DNA of 36,742 nucleotides from JAEUPI01 sp035499355 (GTDB taxonomy: Bacteria > Pseudomonadota > Gammaproteobacteria > Burkholderiales > Burkholderiaceae_C): positions 1-36,742 of the forward strand of contig DATJYZ010000201.1 of assembly GCA_035499355.1 (NCBI GenBank), read 5' to 3'. The notes below the pieces were generated by a model. That model ran no database searches. It was not told the origin of the DNA and was given only the letters and a program-made list of their open reading frames with translations. The stretch's first letter is position 1. Every line of letters starts with the position of its first letter. Positions 7,505 to 17,393 of this stretch are shown here, one piece after another. Position numbers and translations under genes: made by a program.

Positions 7505-7528
7505 GCCCGATCCCTGGCGGGATCGGGC
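7505..7528 (-). terminator. Hairpin after aceA, possible terminator
   Basis: A perfect 10-bp GC-rich stem (7505-7514 with 7519-7528) with a 4-nt loop, 34 bp downstream of the aceA stop. No T tract follows on either strand, so it may only pause transcription or protect the aceA mRNA 3' end. Confidence 0.45.
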
Positions 7529-7561
7529 TCTCGGCAGCGACAACGCGTCGGCCGCCAGCGG

Positions 7562-8860
<1,299 letters not shown>

Positions 8861-8945
8861 CTCGGGCTCCTGGTAGATGGATCGAAGGGCTTGATTGCTG
8901 CGTGGCAACAAGCCTACCGCGAGACCGAGCCGTGATGTCTTGTAG

Positions 8946-8974
8946 AAGATATAAATATATTCTCTTCAAATCAA
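8946..8974 (-). promoter_or_regulatory. Probable aceA promoter
   Basis: On the minus strand TTGATT (8969-8974) and TATCTT (8946-8951) are separated by 17 bp, inside a strongly AT-rich island (about 8940-8980) that contrasts with the GC-rich surroundings. It also contains GAAGA/TCTTC half-sites (8945-8949, 8963-8967) that could form an operator. The distance to the aceA ATG is about 86 bp. Confidence 0.5.
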
Positions 8975-9078
8975 TAACTTAGATGTCGAATTCTGGATTG
9001 CGGGAGCACAGCCATCGGGATGGAAAGAGCAATCGATACCCTCAGCTCACTTTTGCCGTTATACGAAACGCAAATCCC

Positions 9079-9798
9079 TCATTGTGAAATCAACCCTGCC
9101 ACTTGCGCCCAGTGCCCGTAGATCCCGTCGGCCAAGCGCTGTTGCGTTGCCAGGAAGCGTGCGGTGTCGGCCCGAATGCGACGGGCGGAATGGACCGTCT
9201 CGGAATCGCGCTGCGCTCGCTCGTACTGTGGATCGAGCTGATCGAGCCAGAGCTCGACCTTCGCGGCGTCGACTTCGACGTGGAACTGCAACGCCAGATG
9301 CGGCCCGATCGCAAAGGCCTGATGAGGGCACTGAGGACTCGACGCCAAGCCCTGTGCGCCTGCCGGGAGATCGAACGCCTCGTAGTGCCAGTGAAAGACC
9401 TGGTGCGTCGCTTGGGGGCCGAACCAGGCCCGGCTCGACTCGGAATCGATTCGATCCATCCGATGCCAGCCCACTTCGGCGCCGGGAGATGCGCCGACCC
9501 GGGCGCCGAACGCGCGCGCGATCAGCTGGCCACCCAGACAGTGTCCGAGCACGGGGATGTCGCGCTGCGCCGCCTGCTCGATCAGCCGAAGCGCATCGTG
9601 GATGAACGGCAGGTCGTCGTTGGCGCTCATCGCTCCACCCAGCGGCACGAGCGCCGCGTAGCCGTCGATCCGCTCGGGAAAGCCGCCGCCCGAGGCCAGC
9701 CGCACGTCGCTGGCGATGCCCTGCCGTTGGAGCCACGTCCCGAGGTACGCCGGCGCGTCGTTGTCCATGAACTGCAAGATCAACACGGGTTTGGTCAT
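9079..9798 (-). CDS. Class I glutamine amidotransferase-like protein
   Basis: A 239-residue GATase1 domain protein. The nucleophile Cys is in GHCLGGQ (about residue 87), and the His and Glu of the triad are in LQFHVEVD (about residues 172-176). It resembles the stand-alone GuaA-type amidotransferases often annotated as GMP synthase-like; no synthetase domain is present, and free-standing members include gamma-glutamyl hydrolases of polyamine catabolism (PuuD-like) and others. Divergent from the aminotransferase gene across 125 bp; a shared role in amine or amino-acid catabolism is possible but only by neighbourhood. Confidence 0.85.
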   Translation of the reverse strand: MTKPVLILQFMDNDAPAYLGTWLQRQGIASDVRLASGGGFPERIDGYAALVPLGGAMSANDDLPFIHDALRLIEQAAQRDIPVLGHCLGGQLIARAFGARVGASPGAEVGWHRMDRIDSESSRAWFGPQATHQVFHWHYEAFDLPAGAQGLASSPQCPHQAFAIGPHLALQFHVEVDAAKVELWLDQLDPQYERAQRDSETVHSARRIRADTARFLATQQRLADGIYGHWAQVAGLISQ

Positions 9799-9923
9799 CG
9801 GCTCGAATCGTGGCGCACCAAGCCCTCATCATGCCGTGACGGCGGTGCGCGCGGGCGCAGGCACAATGCATAGCACATGAGAGGCTCGCCGGTCGTGCGA
9901 CGCCAAGCCAGGAGACCACACGG

Positions 9924-11225
9924 ATGAAGCTCGACGCCTTTTGGATGCCGTTCACGGCCAACCGCCAGTTCAAGAAGGCCCCGCGCCTGTTGGCTCGCTC
10001 CAGCGGCATGCACTACTGGACCCACGATGGGCGGCAGATCCTCGATGGCGTTGCGGGCCTGTGGTGCGTCAACGCCGGCCATGCGCGACCGAAGATCGTG
10101 CAGGCGATCCAGGAGCAGGCCGCCGAACTCGACTTCGCCCCGCCGTTCCAGATGGCCCATCCCAAGGCGTTCGAGCTGGCCGAAGAGGCGGTCAAGCTGG
10201 CGCCCCCGGGCATGACCAAGCTGTTCTTCACCAACTCCGGCTCGGAGGCAGTCGACACCGCGCTGAAGATGGCGCTGGCCTACCATCGGGTGCGTGGTGA
10301 AGGCCATCGCACGCGCCTGATCGGTCGCGAGCGTGGTTATCACGGCGTGAACTTCGGCGGCCTGTCGGTTGGCGGCATGACCGCGAACCGCAAGATGTTC
10401 GGTGCCATGCTGGCGGGCGTCGACCATCTTCGCCACACGCACGACCTGTCGCGCAATGCCTTCAGCGTCGGGCTGCCCGAGCACGGCGCCGAACTGGCCG
10501 ATGACCTCGAGCGCCTGTGCGTGCTGCACGATCCCTCGAGCATCGCTGCGGTGATCGTGGAGCCGATCGCCGGTTCGGCCGGCGTGTTCCTGCCGCCCAA
10601 GGGCTACCTGCAGCGGCTGCGCCAGATCTGCGACAAGCACGGCATCCTGCTGATCTTCGACGAGGTGATCACCGGGTTCGGCCGCACGGGCCAGCCTTTC
10701 GCGGCGCAGACCTTCGGCGTCACGCCCGACCTGATGACGGTGGCCAAGGGCATCACCAACGGTTGTGTGCCGATGGGCGGCGTGTTCGCCAGGCAGGCGA
10801 TCCACGATGCCTTCATGAACGGCCCCGAACACCTGATCGAGTTCTTCCACGGCTACACGTATTCGGCGCACCCGCTGGCCTGTGCTGCGGGCTTGGGCAC
10901 CTTGGCTACCTACGCCGAGGAAGGGCTGCTTACCCGCGCGGCCACGCTGCAGAGCTACTTCGGCGAGGCCGTGCACTCGCTCAATGGCCTGGCCAACGTG
11001 ATCGACGTGCGCAACTTCGGGCTGGTGGCGGGCATCGAGCTGCGGTCGATCGACGGCGAGCCGGCCAAGCGGGCCTTCAACGTGTTCCTCGACTGCTTCG
11101 ACAAAGGCGTGCTGGTGCGCACGACGGGCGACATCGTCGCGCTGTCACCGCCGCTGATCGTCGAGCGCCAGCACATCGACCAGATCGTCGACACGCTGCG
11201 CGGGGCGATCAAGCGCGCCGCGTGA
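9924..11225 (+). CDS. Omega-amino acid:pyruvate aminotransferase
   Basis: A 433-residue class III PLP-dependent transaminase. The start KLDAFWMPFTANRQFK and the GLWCVNAGHARPKIV segment closely follow the Pseudomonas beta-alanine:pyruvate/omega-amino acid transaminases (BauA type) as I remember them. The cofactor Lys is residue 275 in MTVAKGITNG; Asp of LLIFDEVITGFGR binds the pyridine nitrogen; FTNSGSEAVD holds the phosphate. Likely converts beta-alanine or other omega-amines with pyruvate to the semialdehyde and alanine. ATG with AGGAG 9 nt upstream. The downstream EamA gene, 25 bp away, may be co-transcribed and could export or import a related amine. Confidence 0.92.
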   Translation: MKLDAFWMPFTANRQFKKAPRLLARSSGMHYWTHDGRQILDGVAGLWCVNAGHARPKIVQAIQEQAAELDFAPPFQMAHPKAFELAEEAVKLAPPGMTKLFFTNSGSEAVDTALKMALAYHRVRGEGHRTRLIGRERGYHGVNFGGLSVGGMTANRKMFGAMLAGVDHLRHTHDLSRNAFSVGLPEHGAELADDLERLCVLHDPSSIAAVIVEPIAGSAGVFLPPKGYLQRLRQICDKHGILLIFDEVITGFGRTGQPFAAQTFGVTPDLMTVAKGITNGCVPMGGVFARQAIHDAFMNGPEHLIEFFHGYTYSAHPLACAAGLGTLATYAEEGLLTRAATLQSYFGEAVHSLNGLANVIDVRNFGLVAGIELRSIDGEPAKRAFNVFLDCFDKGVLVRTTGDIVALSPPLIVERQHIDQIVDTLRGAIKRAA

Positions 11226-11250
11226 GCCGACGACCCGCTGGCCGGCGGGT

Positions 11251-12180
11251 GTGCGCGCGGTGAGCGGCCCACCCTGGGCCGCGTACGCCAGCTTGGCCGC
11301 GAGCATGGCGCTGGTCGGCAGCTACGTCGGACTGTCCAAGCTGTTGCTCGCGGTGTTTCCGGTGTTTGTGCTGGCGTGGCTGCGCTTCGGCATCGCCGCG
11401 CTGGCCATGTTGCACTGGCTGCCACGCGGGGCTGGCGAGGCGCCGCTGTCGCGGCACGACCGGTGGTTGCTGTTCTGGGAGAGCTTCCTCGGCAACTTCC
11501 TGTTCTCGATCTGCATGCTGTACGGTGTGATGCTGAGCTCTGCGGTGGCTGCCGGGGTGGTGATGGCAGCGATCCCGGCGGTGGTGGCGGTGTTGTCACG
11601 GCTGTTCCTCCACGAGCGCATCACACGTCGCGTGACAGCGGCGATTGCCTGCGCGATGGCGGGCATCGCGGCGCTGGCGCTCGGACGGACGCAATCCGAC
11701 GGCGCTGGCGGCGCGCAGCAGACGCTCGGGCACGCGCTGCTGGTCGGCGCCGCCGTGTGCGAAGCGAGCTACGTGGTGATCGGCAAGCGGCTGACCGGTC
11801 AGGTATCGCCCAGGCGCATCAGTGCATTGATCAACCTGTGGGGCCTGCTGCTGGTCACGCCGCTAGGCCTGTGGCAGGCCTGGTCGCACGACTTCGGGCA
11901 CGTGTCGGCGGCGACCTGGGGCCTGCTGCTGTTCTATTCGCTGGCCGCCAGCGTCGCCACCGTCTGGTTGTGGATGCGCGGGCTGCGCCAGGTGCAGGCC
12001 TCGCGCGCCGGTGTCTTCACGGTGCTGCTGCCGGTGGCGTCCGCGTTGATCGGCGTGACCGTGCTGCACGAGCCCTTCACCACCTTGCATGCGGCAGCAT
12101 TCGCCTTCGCGCTGGGCGGATTGCTGTTGGCCACGTGGCCGGGCGCCGGTGTTGCGCGTGCCGAGGTGCAGAGCGCCTGA
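11251..12180 (+). CDS. EamA/DMT family transporter
   Basis: A 309-residue inner-membrane protein with about ten hydrophobic helices arranged as two EamA repeats (roughly 10-145 and 160-300). The second repeat ends with the usual LPVASALIGVTVLHEP motif. Substrate cannot be told from sequence. Start is GTG at 11251 or GTG at 11260 (three codons later); neither has a strong Shine-Dalgarno sequence. Follows the aminotransferase by 25 bp and ends 15 bp from convergent dusA. Confidence 0.88.
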   Translation: MRAVSGPPWAAYASLAASMALVGSYVGLSKLLLAVFPVFVLAWLRFGIAALAMLHWLPRGAGEAPLSRHDRWLLFWESFLGNFLFSICMLYGVMLSSAVAAGVVMAAIPAVVAVLSRLFLHERITRRVTAAIACAMAGIAALALGRTQSDGAGGAQQTLGHALLVGAAVCEASYVVIGKRLTGQVSPRRISALINLWGLLLVTPLGLWQAWSHDFGHVSAATWGLLLFYSLAASVATVWLWMRGLRQVQASRAGVFTVLLPVASALIGVTVLHEPFTTLHAAAFAFALGGLLLATWPGAGVARAEVQSA

Positions 12181-12195
12181 TCCGTCGGCCCCGGC

Positions 12196-13212
12196 TCAGG
12201 CAGGCTGTGGGTCGCCGACCATCGCGGCGCGGGCGCGCTGCATCACCTCGACCGGCGCGAGGCCGCGCAGCCGATGGTCCGACCACACCTGGCGCCAGCG
12301 CCGAGCGCCTGCCTCACCGAGACGAAGGCCCATCATGTGGCGCGCCACGGCGAGCCATGGCGTTCCCTGGCTTCCGGCCTGCCGTTCCATGTAGCGCACC
12401 ATCGCCGCTTCGACATCGTCGCGGGTGACGACGCCGGTCGGCTCGGGCGTGCCGAACGCCAGCGCTTCCCATTCGCGCAGTCGCCATGGGTCGTGGTACG
12501 CGGCGCGGCCCAGCATCGCGCCATCCACGCGTTGCAGTTCCCGTTCGAGCTGCCCCGAATCGCCGAGCCCGCCATTGAGCACGAACGTCCGATCGGGAAA
12601 ATCACGCTTGAGTCGCGCCACCGTGTCGGGCCGCAGTGGCGGCATTTCGCGGTTGCGCTTGGGGCTCAGGCCATCGAGCCACGCGTTGCGCGCGTGCACG
12701 ATGAAGACGCTGCACCCAGCCTCGCCCACCGTGCCGACGAAGTCGCTCACGAAGCCGTAGTCCTCGACGCGATCGATGCCGATGCGATGCTTCACGGTCA
12801 CCGGCAGGCTCGGCACCGCGTCGCGCATCGCAGCCACGCAGCCGCGCACCAGCGCCGGCTCGGCCATCAAGCAGGCGCCGAATGCACCGCGCTGCACGCG
12901 CGGGCTGGGGCAGCCGCAGTTGAGGTTGATTTCGTCGTACCCCCAGCGCTGCGCCAGCGCGGCGCAGCGGGCGAGTTCCGACGGCTCGCTGCCGCCCAGT
13001 TGCAGCGCCAGCGGGTGCTCGGCGGCGTCGAAGTCGAGGTGGCGCGCCATGTCGCCGTGCAGCAGCGCGCCAGTGGTGATCATCTCGGTGTACAGGCGCG
13101 TGCGCGGCGCGATCAGCCGATGGAAGTACCGACAGTGGCGATCGGTCCAGTCCATCATGGGCGCCACGCACAGGCGCCATGCCATCGCTGACGGCGACGT
13201 CATGGTCGGCAT
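12196..13212 (-). CDS. dusA: tRNA-dihydrouridine(20/20a) synthase DusA
   Basis: A FMN-dependent TIM-barrel tRNA-modifying enzyme reducing U20/U20a in the D-loop. DusA rather than DusB/C is indicated by DWTDRHCRYFHRL, LYTEMITTGALLHGD, VQRGAFGACLM and HARNAWLDGLSPKRNRE. The catalytic Cys lies in LNCGCPSPRVQ, and KHRIGID and NGGLGD bind FMN. About 338 residues from the ATG at 13212; ATG 13203 and ATG 13185 are also possible, since none has a clear Shine-Dalgarno sequence. A TTG five codons further upstream was not used. Confidence 0.94.
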   Translation of the reverse strand: MPTMTSPSAMAWRLCVAPMMDWTDRHCRYFHRLIAPRTRLYTEMITTGALLHGDMARHLDFDAAEHPLALQLGGSEPSELARCAALAQRWGYDEINLNCGCPSPRVQRGAFGACLMAEPALVRGCVAAMRDAVPSLPVTVKHRIGIDRVEDYGFVSDFVGTVGEAGCSVFIVHARNAWLDGLSPKRNREMPPLRPDTVARLKRDFPDRTFVLNGGLGDSGQLERELQRVDGAMLGRAAYHDPWRLREWEALAFGTPEPTGVVTRDDVEAAMVRYMERQAGSQGTPWLAVARHMMGLRLGEAGARRWRQVWSDHRLRGLAPVEVMQRARAAMVGDPQPA

Positions 13213-13239
13213 GGCGGGGGCGCGCAACCAGTCTCAGGA

Positions 13240-13259
13240 GGCATGCGCCCAAGCATGCC
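13240..13259 (-). terminator. Hairpin between actP and dusA, possible terminator
   Basis: A 7-bp perfect stem (GGCATGC at 13240-13246 with 13253-13259), loop 6 nt, 43 bp downstream of the actP stop. No T tract, so weak evidence. Confidence 0.3.
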
Positions 13260-13301
13260 ACGCCGATCGCCTCGGCCCCCTCGGCGCGGTGCCGCGGCGG
13301 A

Positions 13302-15020
13302 TCAGTGGCCCGACGCGGCCGCCGCGCCGATGCCGGTCTCGGAGCGTACTTGCTGCGCGATGAAGCCCGCGCGATCGCGCTGCGCGCGCGCGCTCCTGTC
13401 GAGCACCGAGAAGAGCCAGATGCCGACGAAGCCGATGACCATCGAGAACAGCGCCGGCGAGGCGTACGGGAACAGTGCCGAGCCTTTCGGGTTGCCGAGC
13501 GTGGCTTCCCACACCGCGGGCGACACCACGGTCAGCGCCACCGACGAGATGAGCCCGAGGAAGCCGCCGATCACCGCGCCGCGGGTGGTGCAGTCCTTCC
13601 ACAGCACCGACATCAGCAGCACCGGGAAGTTCGCAGAGGCCGCGATGGCGAACGCCAGGCTGACCATGAAGGCGATGTTCTGCTTCTCGAAGGCGATGCC
13701 CAGCAGCACCGCGATGATGCCCAGTGCCACCGTCGTGATGCGCGACACCTTGAGCTCCGAGGCACTGTCGGCCTTGCCGTGCTTGAACACGGTGGCGTAG
13801 AGGTCGTGCGACACCGCCGACGCGCCCGACAGCGTGAGGCCGGCCACCACCGCCAGGATGGTGGCGAACGCCACCGCGGAGATGAAGCCGAGGAAGACGT
13901 TGCCACCCACCGCGTTGGCCAGGTGCACGGCCGCCATGTTGCCGCCGCCGAGCAGGCCACCCTTGGCGTCGAGGAACTGCGGGTTGGTCAGCACGAAGGT
14001 GATCGCGCCGAAGCCGATGATGAAGGTCAGCACGTAGAAGTAGCCGATCCACGTGGTGGCCCAGAGCACCGACTTGCGCGCCTCCTTCGCGTTGGGCACG
14101 GTGAAGAAGCGCATCAGGATGTGCGGCAATCCTGCGGTGCCGAACATCAGCGCCATGCCGAAACTGATGGCCGAGATCGGGTCCTTGATGAAGCCGCCGG
14201 GCCCCATGATCGAGAAGCCCTCCTTCGCCGCCACGTCGGGCGCCTTGCCGGCCGAGGCGGCGAGGCCGGTCTTGATCTCGACGGCCTTGGCGAACATCGC
14301 CTCCGGGCTGAAGCCGAAGTTCCACAGCACCATCAGTGCCATGAAGGTCGCGCCGCCGAGCAGCAGGCCGGCCTTGATGATCTGCACCCAGGTGGTCGCC
14401 GTCATGCCGCCGAACAGCACGTACACCATCATCAGCGCGCCGACGATCACCACCGCGATCCAGTACTCGAGCCCGAACAGCAACTTGATCAACTGCCCTG
14501 CGCCGACCATCTGGGCGATCAGGTAGAACGCCACCACCACCAGCGTGCCCGACGCCGCGAACACGCGCACCGGCGTCTGCTCGAAGCGGAACGCCGCAAC
14601 GTCGGCGAAGGTGAACTTGCCCAGGTTGCGCAGCCGCTCGGCGAGCAGGAACGTCACCACTGGCCAGCCGACCAGGAAGCCGATCGAGTAGATCAGGCCG
14701 TCGAAGCCGCCCACCATCACCGCGGCCGAGATGCCGAGGAACGAGGCCGCGCTCATGTAGTCACCGGCGATCGCCAGGCCGTTCTGGAACCCGGTGATGC
14801 CGCCGCCGGCGGTGTAGAAGTCGGCCGCCGACTTGGTGCGCGCGGCGGCCCACTTGGTGATGAACAGCGTGCCGACCACGAACACCGCAAACATCGTGAT
14901 CGCAGTCCAGTTGGTCGGCTGCTTCTCGGCCTGGCCGAGGTCGGCACCGGCGGCCAATGCGGTGGCCGCTACCGCGAGCAACGCGAGTGCCGCCACGACA
15001 GTGCGAACCGGGCGGCTCAT
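13302..15020 (-). CDS. actP: Cation/acetate symporter ActP
   Basis: A 572-residue sodium:solute symporter family (SSS) permease. A cleavable-looking signal peptide (residues 1-24, Ala-rich) precedes about 13 membrane segments, the usual ActP layout. Characteristic stretches include FYTAGGGITGFQNGLAIAGD, SLAFAIAASANFPVLLMS and the glycine-rich loop KGGLLGGGN. Transports acetate and other short monocarboxylates. ATG at 15020 overlaps the stop of the DUF485 gene (ATGA). The same frame remains open far upstream through antisense DNA, which is a GC-bias artefact. Functional partner in the cell: AceA of the glyoxylate shunt. Confidence 0.96.
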   Translation of the reverse strand: MSRPVRTVVAALALLAVAATALAAGADLGQAEKQPTNWTAITMFAVFVVGTLFITKWAAARTKSAADFYTAGGGITGFQNGLAIAGDYMSAASFLGISAAVMVGGFDGLIYSIGFLVGWPVVTFLLAERLRNLGKFTFADVAAFRFEQTPVRVFAASGTLVVVAFYLIAQMVGAGQLIKLLFGLEYWIAVVIVGALMMVYVLFGGMTATTWVQIIKAGLLLGGATFMALMVLWNFGFSPEAMFAKAVEIKTGLAASAGKAPDVAAKEGFSIMGPGGFIKDPISAISFGMALMFGTAGLPHILMRFFTVPNAKEARKSVLWATTWIGYFYVLTFIIGFGAITFVLTNPQFLDAKGGLLGGGNMAAVHLANAVGGNVFLGFISAVAFATILAVVAGLTLSGASAVSHDLYATVFKHGKADSASELKVSRITTVALGIIAVLLGIAFEKQNIAFMVSLAFAIAASANFPVLLMSVLWKDCTTRGAVIGGFLGLISSVALTVVSPAVWEATLGNPKGSALFPYASPALFSMVIGFVGIWLFSVLDRSARAQRDRAGFIAQQVRSETGIGAAAASGH

Positions 15021-15325
15021 TTCAGCACCCCCTTCGCGATGCGATCCGTCAGGTCGTCGTACTCGTTGTTGGCGCGGCGCACGTAGATGCCCGTGATCAC
15101 GATCGTGAAGACGATGACGCCCAGCCCGAGCGGCATGCCGATGGTGGTGACGCCGCTGCCGAGCCGCGTGGCCAGCAGTGGCTTGTCGAATGCCACCAGC
15201 AGGATGAAGCCGTAGTAGACGATCAGCATCGCCACCGTCAGCCACCAGCCGAAACGCGAGCGCCTGGATTTGAGTTCCTGGTAGCGTGGGTCGTTGACGA
15301 TGCGAGCGGTCAGGTCGTCGTCCAT
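15017..15325 (-). CDS. DUF485 membrane protein, ActP partner
   Basis: A 102-residue inner-membrane protein with two helices (about 27-45 and 62-82) and a cytoplasmic N terminus containing NDPRYQELKSRRSRF, the DUF485 (YjcH-like) signature. In many bacteria it is always upstream of actP (yjcH-actP), where it is thought to support the permease. ATG at 15325 has AGGAGGA at 8 nt, so longer versions were rejected. Its stop overlaps actP. Confidence 0.92.
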   Translation of the reverse strand: MDDDLTARIVNDPRYQELKSRRSRFGWWLTVAMLIVYYGFILLVAFDKPLLATRLGSGVTTIGMPLGLGVIVFTIVITGIYVRRANNEYDDLTDRIAKGVLK

Positions 15326-15572
15326 GGCGTTGTCCTCCTCGATGCAGCGCATGATGTTCCCGACGCACGCTCCGCGGCAAGCCGCCACACGGCCTCGCGC
15401 GCCGGTCCGGGGCCGAGTAGACAACGCGGAGCCGCGGCGCTCTTTGAGATAGGTCAGGTCGCGGTCGAACGGACCGTGGCACGTTGCACCGAACCGTCGG
15501 TGGTGGGCGGACACGGCGTGCGGTGCCGGCCGCGGCGGTAAGCTCCCCGGGCCTCGTGCATCGAGCGGTGCC

Positions 15573-17393
15573 ATGCCCAACGCGTTCGACTTCTCTGCCT
15601 CCCCGTTCGACTGCCTCGACAGCGACGAGCAGCGCATGGTGCGCGACAGTGTCGACATCGCGTACTTTCGCGACGACGAGACCGTGCTCGACACCGGCGG
15701 CGAGCCGCTGCACCTGTTCGTCGTGATCAAGGGCCACGTGTCGCAGTACGACGGCGACGAGCTGGTGGCGACCTACGGACCGAGCGACTGCTTCGACGGC
15801 CGCTCGCTGGTGGCCGGCCGCGCCAGCCATCGCTTCGTCGCCGCCGAGGAGGTGGTGGCCTACCAAGTGGCCAAGGCGACGGTGAACCAGCTGATCGCGC
15901 GCAACGCCACCTTCGGCGCGCTGTTGTTCTCCGACCTGTCGAACAAGCTCGGCGCGATCGCGCAGCGCCACAGCCAGCGCGAGCTGCAGGCGCTGACGAT
16001 GGCGCTCGTCGGCCAGGCCTACCTGCGTCCGGCACACACTGTCGGCGGCGACGTCGACGTGGTTTCGGTGGCGCGCCTGATGCAGACACAACACACCAGC
16101 AGCGTGCTGGTGCGCGACGGCCAGCGACTGGGCATCTTCACCAACACGGGCTTGCAGCGTGCCATCGTCGACGGCCGTGCCCTGGCGCAGCTGCCGGTGC
16201 GCACGCACGCGACGTTCGACCTGGTGACGATCTCGCCGCGCTCGCCGTTGTTCGACGCGCTGGCGCTGATGATCCAGCACCAGGTGCACCGGCTGGTCGT
16301 GGTCGACGGCAGCGAGATCGTCGGCCTGCTCGAGCAGCTCGACCTGTTGAGCTATCTGTCGAACCATTCGTACCTGATCACCGTGCAGATCGTGCGCGCG
16401 CGCGATCTCGACGAGCTGCGCGCCGCCGCCGCACGCATCACCGGCCTGGTGGCGCTGCTGTATCGCGGCGGCACGCGCGTCGGCCAGATCGGCCGCCTGG
16501 TGCAGGCGCTGAACGCCAAGCTGTTCGAGCGCACCTGGCAGCTGGTGGCTCCGCCCGACCTGCTGGCCGCGAGCTGCCTGTTCGTGATGGGCAGCGAAGG
16601 GCGCGGCGAGCAGCTGCTGAAGACCGACCAGGACAACGGCCTCGTGCTGCGCGACGGCGCGCCGCTCGACGAGGCGGTCGTCGCTGCCGCCTGCGAGCGC
16701 TTCTCGGCAGCATTGCGCGACTTCGGCTACCCCGAATGCCCGGGGGGCATCATGATCAGTCGGCCCGCATGGCGGCACCGCCAAGGCGAGTTCATCGCCA
16801 CGGTGCGCCAGTGGCTGCTGCGACCGAGCCCCGAGAGCCTGATGGCGCTGGCGATCTTCATCGACGCCCACCCGGTGGCCGGCGACGCCGCGCTGCTGGC
16901 GCCGGTGCGCGCCGAAGTCGACCGTCTGGTGTCGGCCGACGACGCACTGCTCGGCCGCTTCGCGGCGGCGATCGACTCGTTCCCCAGCGAGACCGGTGGC
17001 TGGTGGAACCGGCTGCTGCTGATCGGCGAGCAGGACCCGCAGCTGCTCGACCTGAAGAAAGCCGCCATCTTTCCGATCGTGCACGGTGTGCGCAGCCTGG
17101 CGCTGCGCGATCACGTCGGTTCCAGCGGCACGCAGGCGCGGCTTGACGCGCTGGTGGCTGCCGGTCGCCTCGACACCGGCCTGGCGACCGACCTCGGCGA
17201 CAGCCTGCATTTCCTGATGGCACTCAAGCTCAAGGCCGGCTTGGCCGAACTCGACGGCGGCAGGCCGGTCTCCGGCGGCGTCTCGACACAGCGCCTGAGC
17301 AGCCTGGAGCGCGACCTGCTGAAGGACGCCTTTGCGGCGGTCAAGCGCTTCAAGGCCCTGGTGCGCCACCAGTTCCACCTGGACAGCATGTGA
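15573..17393 (+). CDS. cNMP-binding/CBS/DUF294 nucleotidyltransferase-like protein
   Basis: A 606-residue cytoplasmic signalling protein. Domains in order: cyclic-nucleotide-binding-like beta barrel (about 20-120), a pair of CBS domains (about 155-265) that usually bind adenosyl ligands, a DUF294 nucleotidyltransferase domain with GSEGRGEQLLKTDQDNGL at 340-357 (GS and DxD-type residues retained), and the DUF294 C-terminal helical domain (about 440-600). Close relatives resemble the GlnD-type nucleotidyltransferase fold. Divergent from the actP operon across 247 bp, a common arrangement that suggests control of acetate uptake or metabolism; the target is unknown. Stop overlaps the exonuclease gene (GTGA). 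Confidence 0.92.
   Translation: MPNAFDFSASPFDCLDSDEQRMVRDSVDIAYFRDDETVLDTGGEPLHLFVVIKGHVSQYDGDELVATYGPSDCFDGRSLVAGRASHRFVAAEEVVAYQVAKATVNQLIARNATFGALLFSDLSNKLGAIAQRHSQRELQALTMALVGQAYLRPAHTVGGDVDVVSVARLMQTQHTSSVLVRDGQRLGIFTNTGLQRAIVDGRALAQLPVRTHATFDLVTISPRSPLFDALALMIQHQVHRLVVVDGSEIVGLLEQLDLLSYLSNHSYLITVQIVRARDLDELRAAAARITGLVALLYRGGTRVGQIGRLVQALNAKLFERTWQLVAPPDLLAASCLFVMGSEGRGEQLLKTDQDNGLVLRDGAPLDEAVVAAACERFSAALRDFGYPECPGGIMISRPAWRHRQGEFIATVRQWLLRPSPESLMALAIFIDAHPVAGDAALLAPVRAEVDRLVSADDALLGRFAAAIDSFPSETGGWWNRLLLIGEQDPQLLDLKKAAIFPIVHGVRSLALRDHVGSSGTQARLDALVAAGRLDTGLATDLGDSLHFLMALKLKAGLAELDGGRPVSGGVSTQRLSSLERDLLKDAFAAVKRFKALVRHQFHLDSM

Noticed and set aside
9799..9923. Promoter pair between the amidotransferase and aminotransferase genes
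   Set aside because: CACAAT could be a -10 for the plus strand, but no -35 at 16-18 bp was found and nothing convincing for the minus strand.
13179..15086. 635-codon plus-strand frame opposite actP
   Set aside because: His/Arg/Glu-rich low-complexity translation typical of the antisense of a GC-rich membrane protein gene; no domain.
15326..15572. Promoters in the actP/DUF294 divergent gap
   Set aside because: Promoters must exist here, but I could not pick hexamer pairs with acceptable spacing on either strand.
15326..17378. Upstream in-frame extension of actP giving a 1358-codon minus-strand frame
   Set aside because: It is exactly antisense to the DUF294 gene and also overlaps the DUF485 gene, has no family features, and arises from high GC third positions. 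ActP starts with a clear signal peptide at 15020.
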